Notes under the pieces: generated by a model
The model's input: the letters and a program-made list of their open reading frames with translations, nothing else
What the model was told of the DNA's origin: nothing
Databases searched by the model: none
Part shown: positions 46,137-54,624 of the stretch, piece by piece
How the letters are laid out: every line of letters starts with the position of its first letter
Numbering within the stretch: position 1 is the first letter of the stretch
Program-made: the position numbers and the translations under genes
NCBI RefSeq assembly: GCF_007859945.1
Contig: NZ_SJPQ01000004.1
Location: 496,001-560,000, forward strand
Direction: 5' to 3'
Length of the DNA: 64,000 nucleotides
Source: Pseudobythopirellula maris
GTDB lineage: Bacteria; Planctomycetota; Planctomycetia; Pirellulales; Lacipirellulaceae

Positions 46137-49100
46137 GTGTTTAAGGGGGTCATCGCCCTCGGGGTGGCGGCTGCGCTCGGACTGGGGGCGTACCTCTACT
46201 TGCGGCTCGATGAAGAGACCCGCCGCATCGCCGAGCACTCGATCGCCGCCAGCTTTCCCGACATGGCGGTGCGGGTCGGATCGGCTCGATTCGTCACGGG
46301 CTCCGGCGTGGTGATGTACGACGTCGAGCTCGCCGAACGCGTCGGGGCGGGCGGACAGCGGCCGGTGCTCGTTGTCGAGGAGGTGCGGCTGCAAGGAGAG
46401 TTTGATGTCGGCAGTCTGCTGAGCGGCAAGCCAAGCGTCGAGCACGTCGTGCTCAAGCGGCCGCGATTGCACGCCGTGCGACGTCCGGGCGGGGAGTGGA
46501 ACTTCGCCGCCATGAAGTCAACCAAAGAGGGCGACTGCGCCCCGCGTGTGACCGTGACCGACGCCACGCTGCTGGTCGAGGACGAAGCGTCCCCCGGCAA
46601 ACCGCCGCGGGTCGTGCAGAACGTGAACCTTAAGGTCACGCCCGTAACGCAAAAGCCCGGCGCGCCGCCGAGCGAGCACTACCGGTTCGAGGCGAGCGCC
46701 GACGACGTGATCGCCGCTCGGCTCGAGGCGAGCGGCGAGTTCGACGCGGCGAGCGGCGCCTTGTCGGTAAACGCCCAGGCCGAGCGGTTCGCGATTTCCG
46801 ACTCGCTGATCGCGTGGTTGCCCGCCGCGATTCCCCTGGGCCTGGCGCCGAGCGAGCTGCGCGGCCTGCTGGACGGCGGCTTGAGCGTGTCGCGTCCCTC
46901 GTCCTCCGCCCCACTCGCGTGGCGAGCCAACTTCCGGGTGTCGCAAGGAACGATTCGCCACCCCCGGCTGGGAGCACCGATCACCGATCTGAGCATCGAG
47001 GGGGCGTGCGACAACCAGCGGCTGAGCGTCGCTCGGCTCGAGGGGCTGCTGGGCGACACCCACTTCGTGGCGGCCTGCAACCGGGAGGGCTGGTCGCTGT
47101 TCTCGCCCCTCGCCGCCCGCTGCCGCGTGGACGGGCTCGACCTCGACCGGCTACCCCGCCAGGGTCTCCCCGAGTCGGCCCAACGGCTGCTCGCCAGGTT
47201 CGACCCGCACGGCGTGGTCGACGTGACCGCGTCAGTGGCGTTCGACGGCGCCCGCTGGCGCCCCGAGGCGACGATCGATTGCCGCCGGGTGTCGTTCCGC
47301 GACGCCGAGAAATTCGACTACCGCCTGACCCAAGGAACCGGTCGGCTGACGGTCGCGCCCGATGAAACCAACGCGGCGCAATCGGTCGGCCCGCTCGGCT
47401 TGCCCCCCTGTCGCTTGGCGGCCGATCTGACCGCCCAGGTCGAGGGGCGTCCGGTTCAGATCCGCGCACAGTTGCACGGACTCGGCCTGCCGGGTCCCGC
47501 CGTCAAGCCGATGCCCGTCGGTTGGATCACGATCGACAGCGAGTCGACGCCGGTCACCCCCGCGGTGCTCGCCGCCCTGCCCGAGGACAAGGCGAAACTC
47601 GTGATCGAGTCGCTCCACCCCCGCGGCTGGGTCGACATCCACTGGCGCGCCGACCGCACCGGCGTCGATCAGGCGAAGCCCGACATCGCGCTCGACATGC
47701 GGCTCCGCGACTGCGAGCTCAGCTACGACCGGTTCCCTTACCCGTTGCAGCACGTCGACGGCGATCTGCGTCTCCGCGACGACGTTTGGGAGTTCACGGA
47801 TCTCGAGAGCAAGGACGCCGCGGGCCGCAAGCTCGTGTCGTGCCACGGCGGGCTGGCGCCGAAGGACGACTCGCACCGGTTGATGCTCTACTTCCACGGC
47901 GAGACGATCCCGCTCGACGAACGGCTCCGCGCAGCGCTCCCCGAGGGGGTGCAGACGGCCTGGGCCGGGCTGTTGCCGCGCGGCCAAGTCGACTTCGCCG
48001 CCCACGTGTCGCACCTCGAGGGCGAACCGCGACCCGACATCCGCGTGTCGCTGCGTCCCGCGGGGCGCAGCGTGTCGATCGAGCCGGCGTTCTCCGATCG
48101 CTCGGCCCGCTACCGCCTCGACCAGGTCGACGGCCAGTTCGAGTGGTACAACGACGCGCTGACGATGACCGAGGTGAGGGCCGTGCACGGCGCGACTTCG
48201 TTCCGAACGAACGGCGCGTGGCAGGCGTTGCCCAACGGCGGCTGGCGGCTCCGTTTCGAGGGGCTCAGCGCGGACCGGCTGGCGTTCAATCACGACCTGA
48301 TGCTCGCCGCTCCGGCGGGGCTGCGCGGGGTGATCGAGAGGCTCAAGCCGGTGGGGGGCTTCGGCCTCTCGGGCGGCGCGTTCGAGGCGGTCCAGGCGTC
48401 GAACGCCGCGCCGCAGCTCACCACATCGTGGGACATCGGCGTCGACTGCCATCAGGCGAACATCAACGCCGGCCTGCCGATCGAAGGCCTCTGCGGCACG
48501 GTGCGGCTGCGCGGCTCGAGCGACGGACGCCAGGTGAGCACCGGGGGCGATTTCGATTTCGACTCGCTGTTCTGGAACAACGTGCAGCTGACCGAAGCAC
48601 GCGGCCTGTTGTGGGCCGATGGGGCGGAGTTCTTGATCGGCGAGGGCGCCGCCAACAAGCAGCGAATCGCTCCCGCCCCCGCCGCAACCGCCAAGGCGTA
48701 CGGCGGCGAGCTGCGGCTCAACGCCCGACTGGAGCACGCCGGCCGACCGAAGTACGGCCTCGCCATGACGATCGAAGGCGCCGACCTCGCCCGCTTCGCC
48801 TCGGAGTACTTGCAGCGGCAGGAGTCGCTCACCGGGCGAGTCGACGGCCGGCTCGAACTGCGGGGCGACGGGCCGTCGATCTACGGCCTTGAGGGCCGCG
48901 GCGAGATGACGATCTCCGACGCCCAGGTCTACGAGCTGCCGCTGATGGTCAGCATGCTCAAGGTGCTGCGCAACCGCACGCCCGACGCCACGGCGTTCAA
49001 CCGCTGCGAGTCGAAGTTCACGCTCCGGGGCGACGTGATCGAGTTCCAAGACCTCGACCTGCTGGGCGACGCGGTGAGCCTCTACGGCCGCGGCGAGGCC

Positions 49101-49406
49101 AAATTCGACCGCGAGCTGAACCTCGTGTTCCACAGCCTTGTCGGACGCAATGAGCTGGCGATACCGGTGCTGCGCAACTTCGTTGGGCAGGCCAGCGAAC
49201 AGTTCTGGCGCGTTCGCGTGCTGGGCACCACCGACAAGCCCGATATCCGTCGTGAGACCTTGCCGGTGGTCGGCAACATGCTCGAGCAGATCCAGAACGA
49301 CTTCCAGCCTTCGCCCCGGGGCGCCCCGGGAGCGGCGGCGCCCTACACGGCCGGGCCGGCCCCCGCGCGAGCCGCCCCCACCAGCCCAGGCAACTACGTG
49401 CAATAA
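46137..49406 (+). CDS. Large AsmA-like (bridge-like) envelope protein
   Basis: 1089 residues. One N-terminal membrane helix (GVIALGVAAALGLGAYLYLRL, in two parts) anchors a long beta-rich periplasmic chain. The C-terminal ~250 residues (LRLNARLEHAGRPKYGLAMT, FASEYLQRQESLTGRVDGRL, VSLYGRGEAKFDRELNLVFH) match the AsmA C-terminal pattern. AsmA-family proteins are thought to form hydrophobic grooves carrying phospholipids between membranes, which fits a Gram-negative-type envelope. The start is GTG 46137; the frame is open a few codons upstream but offers no standard start. Confidence 0.85.
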   Translation: MFKGVIALGVAAALGLGAYLYLRLDEETRRIAEHSIAASFPDMAVRVGSARFVTGSGVVMYDVELAERVGAGGQRPVLVVEEVRLQGEFDVGSLLSGKPSVEHVVLKRPRLHAVRRPGGEWNFAAMKSTKEGDCAPRVTVTDATLLVEDEASPGKPPRVVQNVNLKVTPVTQKPGAPPSEHYRFEASADDVIAARLEASGEFDAASGALSVNAQAERFAISDSLIAWLPAAIPLGLAPSELRGLLDGGLSVSRPSSSAPLAWRANFRVSQGTIRHPRLGAPITDLSIEGACDNQRLSVARLEGLLGDTHFVAACNREGWSLFSPLAARCRVDGLDLDRLPRQGLPESAQRLLARFDPHGVVDVTASVAFDGARWRPEATIDCRRVSFRDAEKFDYRLTQGTGRLTVAPDETNAAQSVGPLGLPPCRLAADLTAQVEGRPVQIRAQLHGLGLPGPAVKPMPVGWITIDSESTPVTPAVLAALPEDKAKLVIESLHPRGWVDIHWRADRTGVDQAKPDIALDMRLRDCELSYDRFPYPLQHVDGDLRLRDDVWEFTDLESKDAAGRKLVSCHGGLAPKDDSHRLMLYFHGETIPLDERLRAALPEGVQTAWAGLLPRGQVDFAAHVSHLEGEPRPDIRVSLRPAGRSVSIEPAFSDRSARYRLDQVDGQFEWYNDALTMTEVRAVHGATSFRTNGAWQALPNGGWRLRFEGLSADRLAFNHDLMLAAPAGLRGVIERLKPVGGFGLSGGAFEAVQASNAAPQLTTSWDIGVDCHQANINAGLPIEGLCGTVRLRGSSDGRQVSTGGDFDFDSLFWNNVQLTEARGLLWADGAEFLIGEGAANKQRIAPAPAATAKAYGGELRLNARLEHAGRPKYGLAMTIEGADLARFASEYLQRQESLTGRVDGRLELRGDGPSIYGLEGRGEMTISDAQVYELPLMVSMLKVLRNRTPDATAFNRCESKFTLRGDVIEFQDLDLLGDAVSLYGRGEAKFDRELNLVFHSLVGRNELAIPVLRNFVGQASEQFWRVRVLGTTDKPDIRRETLPVVGNMLEQIQNDFQPSPRGAPGAAAPYTAGPAPARAAPTSPGNYVQ

Positions 49407-49630
49407 TATCGGCGTGCGATAAACACCACGCGAAGGCAGGAGCGGCAAGCCGCTCGCACGGGGGCGCCGCCCACCAATCGGCGCAGTAGACTTACGTAAC
49501 ACCTTGGATTGACGCCCTTCCGACCAGCGAGACAACGAGCGAAGCCTAGCGAAGCACTTCAACCCGCGTTGACGCCCATCCCCGGCCGCCGGCGCGCCCC
49601 GACAAACGTGTCCTTCAAAGGAGCGATGTC

Positions 49631-49996
49631 ATGAGCATGGGACCCGTGGGAGGAATCATCGGCAGCGCCGCCGGTTCGCCCTTGCAGCAATCGGCCGGCT
49701 CGGCCGAACGAGCGAAGCAAGACTCCAGCGCCCAAGAGCGCAGCGTCGACTCCAGCCTCAAGACCGAGAAGGCCTCGGGCGTGGGGCAGACCGACGAGGA
49801 CCAAGGCGCCGCAGACCGCGACGCCGACGGCCGCAAGCTGTGGGAAAGCCCCAACGACCAAGAGCCTGACGACCAACAAGACGAGCAGCAACAGTCGGGG
49901 GAGTCTGCGGCGGATGGCGACTCCCCCACGGCCCCATCGAAACGGCGTCCCCCCTCGACCGGCGGCGCCGGAGAGCGGCTCGATCTGATGGGATGA
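49631..49996 (+). CDS. Small acidic, Gln/Asp-rich protein of unknown function
   Basis: 121 residues, probably disordered. It begins MSMGPVGGIIGSAAGSPLQQ, then has an acidic stretch GVGQTDEDQGAADRDADGR and a DDQQDEQQQ run. AAAGGAG (49617-49623) 7 nt before the ATG is a strong ribosome site, and the gap on each side is clean, so I think it is real. It may be co-transcribed with dapF 51 nt downstream. No function can be read. Confidence 0.65.
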   Translation: MSMGPVGGIIGSAAGSPLQQSAGSAERAKQDSSAQERSVDSSLKTEKASGVGQTDEDQGAADRDADGRKLWESPNDQEPDDQQDEQQQSGESAADGDSPTAPSKRRPPSTGGAGERLDLMG

Positions 49997-50047
49997 TTAA
50001 ACCTTAGGCGACCACCGCCGCCTCCAGCCAACCGATCCGAGACCCCC

Positions 50048-50908
50048 ATGCGCTTCACCAAGATGCAAGGCGCCGGCAACGACTACGTTTACGTCGATTG
50101 CTTTTCCGAGACGGCGCCTAGCGACCCGGCCGAGCTGGCCCGCCGCGTGTCGGATCGCCACTTCGGCGTTGGCGCCGACGGGCTCGTGCTCATCGGCCCG
50201 AGCGACAAAGCCGACGCCGAGATGCGCATGTTCAACGCCGACGGCTCCGCGTCGCAAATGTGCGGCAACGCCGTGCGGTGCGTCGCCAAGTACCTTTACG
50301 ACCACGGTCGCTGCACCAAGGAAACGCTCACGGTCGAGTCGTTCGGTGAGACCTATCCGCTCGACCTCGTGGTCGAGGGGGGCAAGGTGACGCGTGTGCG
50401 CGTCGACATGGGCGAGCCGATCCTCGACCCCGCCAAGGTCCCCACGCGGCTGAAGGCCAACCAAGAGGGCGCCGTCTGCGACGCCGACCTGACGATCGGC
50501 GACCGGCTGCTCAAGGTCACCGCCGTCTCGATGGGCAACCCGCACTGCGTGGAGTTCGTGCCCGAGCTGCCCGAACCGGGCGCGCCGCACGACCTGGTGG
50601 TCAATTACGGGCCGCACCTCGAGAACCACGAGATGTTCCCCGAGAGGGTGAACGCCGAGTTTGTCGAACTCATCTCTCCCACCCGGGTGAGGCAGCGCAC
50701 CTGGGAGCGTGGGTCGGGCGAAACGCTGGCCTGCGGCACCGGCGCGAGCGCCGTCTGCGTTGCTGGGGTGCTCTCCGGCCGCACCGAACGGAAGATCACG
50801 GTCGAGTTGTTGGGCGGCGAGCTCGAATTGGAGTGGAACGAGTCCGACAACCGCGTGTACAAGACCGGCCCGGCGGTGGAGGTATTCACCGGCGAGTGGC
50901 CCGAGTGA
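50048..50908 (+). CDS. dapF: Diaminopimelate epimerase
   Basis: 286 residues. Converts LL- to meso-diaminopimelate for lysine and, where made, peptidoglycan. The two catalytic cysteines are in MCGNAVRC and [22 protein letters not shown] at the N-terminus is the usual MHGxGNDF segment, and [13 protein letters not shown] precedes the first cysteine. Full length. The downstream LPLAT gene is separated by a degenerate repeat. Confidence 0.96.
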   Translation: MRFTKMQGAGNDYVYVDCFSETAPSDPAELARRVSDRHFGVGADGLVLIGPSDKADAEMRMFNADGSASQMCGNAVRCVAKYLYDHGRCTKETLTVESFGETYPLDLVVEGGKVTRVRVDMGEPILDPAKVPTRLKANQEGAVCDADLTIGDRLLKVTAVSMGNPHCVEFVPELPEPGAPHDLVVNYGPHLENHEMFPERVNAEFVELISPTRVRQRTWERGSGETLACGTGASAVCVAGVLSGRTERKITVELLGGELELEWNESDNRVYKTGPAVEVFTGEWPE

Positions 50909-50911
50909 ACA

Positions 50912-50981
50912 GGAATGACCAACGGACCAAGCCCAGTGTCCAAGGGGGTTGGATTCCAGCATTGGTCATGGGATTTGGTCA
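50912..50981. repeat. Degenerate GACCAA-type inverted repeat
   Basis: GGAATGACCAA (50912-50922) faces TTGGTCATGG (50962-50971) and a further TTTGGTCA. A cleaner relative lies at 56552-56639. Arms have several mismatches. Confidence 0.4.
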
Positions 50982-51005
50982 GAGCAGCTCCCAATCTTTA
51001 ACGGA

Positions 51006-51749
51006 ATGAAGATCAACAGCCCCACAGCGAACGAGGCCCTTGGCGTTGGCGTGCAATGGTCGATCTACGCGCTGATGAGCACCCTCCGCTACCGTGTGGC
51101 CTACGCCGAGCCGTGCGTGGACCCGGTGCACGGGCCGGCGGGACCCTACTTGTTCGTTTTCTGGCACGAGAACATCTTGCTGCCGCTCTACTTGCGGCCG
51201 AACTGCGGGGTGACGATGCTGCTGAGCCGCCACCGCGACGCCGACGTTTTGGAGGTGATCGCCCGCCGGTCGGGGTTCGGCTTTGTGCGCGGCTCGACCG
51301 GCCGTGGCGGGGTGGCGGCGCTCAAAACCTTGGCGGCCGAGGGGCGCCATCGCCACTTGGCCATCACCCCCGACGGCCCCCGCGGCCCACGACGCCAGCT
51401 CGCCCCCGGGCCGATCTATTTGGCTTCGAAGCTCGGCGTGCCGATCGTCGCGCTCGGATTCGGCTGCAAGCAGCCTTGGCGGCTCTCGAGTTGGGACCGG
51501 TTTGTGATCCCGCGACCCTTCTCCACCGCGCGCGTGGTGATGAGCGAACCGCTGCACGTGCCCGCCGGGCTCAACCGCGCGGGGCTCGAACGGCGTCGCG
51601 TGCAAGTCGAGCGCGTGCTGGTCGACGTGAACGAGCAGGCGGAGGCGTGGGCCGAGGGCCGTGTGAGCCGCTCCGACGGCCTTGCCTGCCGGCGCCAAGC
51701 GGCGCCCAACGTGCATGAGTCGCTTCAAACCTGCCGGCCCGCGGCGTAG
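51006..51749 (+). CDS. Lysophospholipid acyltransferase-like protein (DUF374, LPLAT superfamily)
   Basis: 247 residues. The acyltransferase HxxxD-type motif is SRHRDADVL; RGSTGRGGVAALKTL and ITPDGPRGPRRQLAPGPIYLA are diagnostic of the DUF374 branch. LFVFWHENILLPLYL starts the domain. It likely transfers an acyl chain in lipid A-like or phospholipid synthesis at the inner membrane. The last ~30 residues are Arg/Cys-rich and unconserved. xseA begins one base after its stop codon. Confidence 0.9.
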   Translation: MKINSPTANEALGVGVQWSIYALMSTLRYRVAYAEPCVDPVHGPAGPYLFVFWHENILLPLYLRPNCGVTMLLSRHRDADVLEVIARRSGFGFVRGSTGRGGVAALKTLAAEGRHRHLAITPDGPRGPRRQLAPGPIYLASKLGVPIVALGFGCKQPWRLSSWDRFVIPRPFSTARVVMSEPLHVPAGLNRAGLERRRVQVERVLVDVNEQAEAWAEGRVSRSDGLACRRQAAPNVHESLQTCRPAA

Positions 51750-51750
51750 A

Positions 51751-53028
51751 ATGCCGGCGTTACTCACGACGCCTCAGCCTCGCGCACGGACCGCCCGCTT
51801 GTCGTTCGCCCCCCACCACGACGCCCAGAACGCCGATCAGGCGCTCTCCGTCTCGCAGCTCACGGCCCAGATCAAAGGGCTCGTCGAAGATTCGTTCCCC
51901 TCCGTGTGGGTCGCGGGAGAGGTTTCAAACTTCTCACGCCCGCAGTCGGGGCACTGCTACTTCACGCTGAAGGACGACAACGCCCAGATCCGCGCGGTCG
52001 TTTGGCGCGGCTCGGCGCAGCGGCTCAAGTTTGATCTGACCGACGGGCTCGAGATCGTCTGCCGCGGCCGCTTGGATGTCTACGCGCCGCGTGGGAGTTA
52101 CCAACTCGTGGTCGACAGCGCCCAGCCGCAAGGCGTCGGCGCCCTCGAGCTCGCGTTGCGCAAGCTGCGCGACAAGCTCGAGACGGAAGGCCTCTTCGAC
52201 CGCGACCGCAAACGCCCCCTCCCCCGCTTTCCGAAGCGGATCGGCTTTGTCACGAGCCCCACCGGGGCGGCCGTGCGCGATTTTCTTGAGGTCTTGCGTC
52301 GCCGCTGGGCCGGCGCCGAGGTGCTCGTCATCCCCACCCGCGTGCAAGGCGATGGGGCCAGCGAGGAGATCGCCCGCGCGATCGAAGCCGCAAACCGCGT
52401 GCAACCCGCTCTCGATGTGCTGGTCGTCGGCCGCGGCGGCGGCAGCATCGAGGACCTGTGGGCGTTCAACGAAGAGCCGGCCGTCCGCGCGATCGCCGCT
52501 TCGAACACGCCGACCGTCTCGGCCGTCGGCCACGAGATCGACACCACGCTGTGCGACTTCGCCGCCGACGTGCGGGCGCTCACCCCGAGCGAGGCGGCCG
52601 AGCGCGTGGTCCCCTCGCTCGAAGAAGTCACGGCCAGCCTCACTGACCGCGGCGAGCGGTTGCACGGCGTGCTGCGGCGGCGTGTGCGGATGGCGCGCGA
52701 GCGTCTCGCCGAACTCGCCCGACGGCGGCCGTTGGCCCGCCCCTTCGCACTGGTCGAAGACGCCCGCCGCCGGCTCGACGAGCTCGACGCCCAGGGCCGC
52801 CGCGCCGCGCAGCGGATCGGCCGCGACCGCCGCGCGCAGCTGGCGGCCCAAGCCGCCCAGCTCGAATCGCTCAGCCCGCTAGGCGTGCTGGCGCGTGGCT
52901 ACAGCGTGACGACCGACGAAGAGACCGGCCGCCTGGTGCGCTCGGCCGGCGAAACGAAACAGGGCCAACGGCTAGCGACGCGGCTAGCCGACGGGACGGT
53001 CTACAGCGTCGTCGCGTCAGAAGAGTGA
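51751..53028 (+). CDS. xseA: Exodeoxyribonuclease VII large subunit
   Basis: 425 residues. The OB-fold (SVSQLTAQIKGLVEDSFPSV, GEVSNFSRPQSGHCYFTLKD) precedes the catalytic region PKRIGFVTSPTGAAVRDFL, VGRGGGSIEDLWAFNEE and PTVSAVGHEIDTTLCDFAAD. The C-terminal coiled coil and LGVLARGYSV follow. ATG 51751 is chosen as it follows the LPLAT stop by one base; a start at 51682 would overlap that gene. Partner of xseB, 160 nt downstream. Confidence 0.95.
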   Translation: MPALLTTPQPRARTARLSFAPHHDAQNADQALSVSQLTAQIKGLVEDSFPSVWVAGEVSNFSRPQSGHCYFTLKDDNAQIRAVVWRGSAQRLKFDLTDGLEIVCRGRLDVYAPRGSYQLVVDSAQPQGVGALELALRKLRDKLETEGLFDRDRKRPLPRFPKRIGFVTSPTGAAVRDFLEVLRRRWAGAEVLVIPTRVQGDGASEEIARAIEAANRVQPALDVLVVGRGGGSIEDLWAFNEEPAVRAIAASNTPTVSAVGHEIDTTLCDFAADVRALTPSEAAERVVPSLEEVTASLTDRGERLHGVLRRRVRMARERLAELARRRPLARPFALVEDARRRLDELDAQGRRAAQRIGRDRRAQLAAQAAQLESLSPLGVLARGYSVTTDEETGRLVRSAGETKQGQRLATRLADGTVYSVVASEE

Positions 53029-53051
53029 TGATCGTAAGGAGTTTCGAGTTC

Positions 53052-53139
53052 CTGTAGGGAACGCCCTCCGTGGCGTTCCGACCCCTGGCGGACGGGCGTG
53101 TCCCCGAGGCCGGAACGCCACAGAGGGCGTTCCCTACAG
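53052..53139. repeat. REP/BIME element, GGAACGCC family, copy 2
   Basis: The left arm (53052-53080) starts CTGTAGGGAACGCC; the right arm (53111-53139) is its inverted copy with one mismatch. The arms are nearly identical to those at 39901-39989, while the 30-nt centres differ. It sits between xseA and xseB, inside a probable operon. Confidence 0.85.
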
Positions 53140-53187
53140 ACACCAGCACTATACTGCTTCACAAACCATCGCACGGTGAGCCGCCCC

Positions 53188-53580
53188 ATGGCGCTAAAGA
53201 AAAAGAAGATCGCCAAGAAGAAACCGGCCGGCGACGACCAAGCACCGGACGATCAAGTCTCGTTCGAGGAGTCGCTCGGCTCGTTGGAGACGATTGTCGA
53301 GGAGCTCGAACGGGGCGAGCTCGGCCTGTCGGACGCGATCGAGCGCTACGAAGAGGGCGTCGCGAGCCTCAAGCGTTGCCACGCCGAGCTGGAGCGAGCC
53401 GAGCGGCGGATCGAGCTGCTGAGCGGCTTCGACGCCGAGGGGAACCCCGTGACCGAGCCGTTCGACGAGTCCTCCGACGGCGGCTCCGGGCCCAGCCGGG
53501 CCGGTAAAAGAACGGCCAAAGCCGCAAAGGGCGGCGGCGGGCCGCGGGGCGGCGTGGACGATAGCGGCGGGCTCTTTTAG
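53188..53580 (+). CDS. xseB: Exodeoxyribonuclease VII small subunit
   Basis: 130 residues. The conserved core is FEESLGSLETIVEELERGEL followed by SDAIERYEEGVASLKRCHAELERAE, the helical pair that binds the large subunit. A Lys-rich N-terminus (MALKKKKIAKKKP) and a Gly/Ser tail make it longer than the usual ~80 residues. ATG 53188 is chosen; an upstream reading would translate the repeat. Confidence 0.95.
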   Translation: MALKKKKIAKKKPAGDDQAPDDQVSFEESLGSLETIVEELERGELGLSDAIERYEEGVASLKRCHAELERAERRIELLSGFDAEGNPVTEPFDESSDGGSGPSRAGKRTAKAAKGGGGPRGGVDDSGGLF

Positions 53581-53622
53581 ACTGACGTGCTGAAGGAATC
53601 CCGCCCTCATCGCCCCCCGCCC

Positions 53623-54552
53623 ATGCCGCTGCCCTCCCCTTCCGCCGCCGTTGACCACGCCGCGCCGTTCCCCACTGTTGGCGATGACCCGCACGGCGCG
53701 ATCATCGAGGCCGCTCTCCAGCGCTGCCTGCCGGGCGAAGATCGCTGCCCGCCGCTGTTGGCCGAAGCGCTCCGCTACACCGTGCTCGGCCCCGGCAAAC
53801 GGCTGCGGCCGCGGCTGGTGCTGATGGCGGCGGAGGCGTGCGGCGGCGACGCCCCGGCCGCCCTGCCCGCCGCTTGCGCGGTGGAGCTGATCCACGCTTA
53901 CTCACTCGCTCACGACGATTTGCCGGCGATGGACGACGACGACCTGCGTCGCGGCCGGCCTACCTGCCACAAGCGTTTCGACGAGGCGACCGCCGTGTTG
54001 GCGGGCGACGCCCTGCAGCCTTTGGCTTTCGAACTGCTCGCCGGCCTCTCTCCCGCCGATACCGCCGCCCGTTGCTGCGCCGAGCTGGCCCGCGCCGCCG
54101 GAGCCGAGGCGCTAGTGGGCGGCCAAGTCGACGACCTGGCCGGCGCCGAAGCGCTCGTCGAGACCCAGCAGCTCCGCCAGCGGCTCGAGCGGATCCACGC
54201 CCGCAAAACCGGCGCGATGATCACCGTCTCGCTGCGGCTCGGCGCGATCGTGGCCGGGGCAAGCCAGGAGATCCTCTCCACCCTCACCGCCTTCGGCGAG
54301 CGGCTCGGGCTGTTGTTCCAGGTGACCGACGACCTGCTCGACGCCACCGGCGACGCCGAAGAAGTTGGCAAACGGACCGGAAAAGACGAGGGCCGCGGCA
54401 AACTGACCTACCCGGTGCTGATGGGCGTTGAGGCGACCCGCGAGTTCGCCGATCGCACGGCCGCCGAAGCGTTGCAGTCGCTCGAGCCGCTCGACGCGAC
54501 GGCCGACCCGCTGCGGGCGCTCGTCGATAAGGTGCATCACCGCAGCCATTAG
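53623..54552 (+). CDS. Polyprenyl diphosphate synthase (farnesyl/geranylgeranyl type)
   Basis: 309 residues. First Asp-rich motif DDLPAMDDDDLRRGRPTCH, with the two-residue spacer of type II FPP/GGPP synthases; second motif QVTDDLLDATGD. GPGKRLRPRLVL and AVELIHAYSLAHDD also match. It elongates IPP/DMAPP. Position just upstream of dxs supports isoprenoid supply. ATG 53623 is used; GTG 53587 upstream adds 12 residues. Confidence 0.93.
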   Translation: MPLPSPSAAVDHAAPFPTVGDDPHGAIIEAALQRCLPGEDRCPPLLAEALRYTVLGPGKRLRPRLVLMAAEACGGDAPAALPAACAVELIHAYSLAHDDLPAMDDDDLRRGRPTCHKRFDEATAVLAGDALQPLAFELLAGLSPADTAARCCAELARAAGAEALVGGQVDDLAGAEALVETQQLRQRLERIHARKTGAMITVSLRLGAIVAGASQEILSTLTAFGERLGLLFQVTDDLLDATGDAEEVGKRTGKDEGRGKLTYPVLMGVEATREFADRTAAEALQSLEPLDATADPLRALVDKVHHRSH

Positions 54553-54624
54553 CCCCGGCGTGACTACAATAGAATGGTCCGCCACTTCGCCGCGGCGCCG
54601 CAATCCGGATCCACGACTCATCGC

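Noticed and set aside
47232-49562. 776-codon open frame antisense to the AsmA-like gene
   Set aside because: Low-complexity Arg/Val/Glu/Ala translation without motifs; a shadow of the real gene's codon bias.
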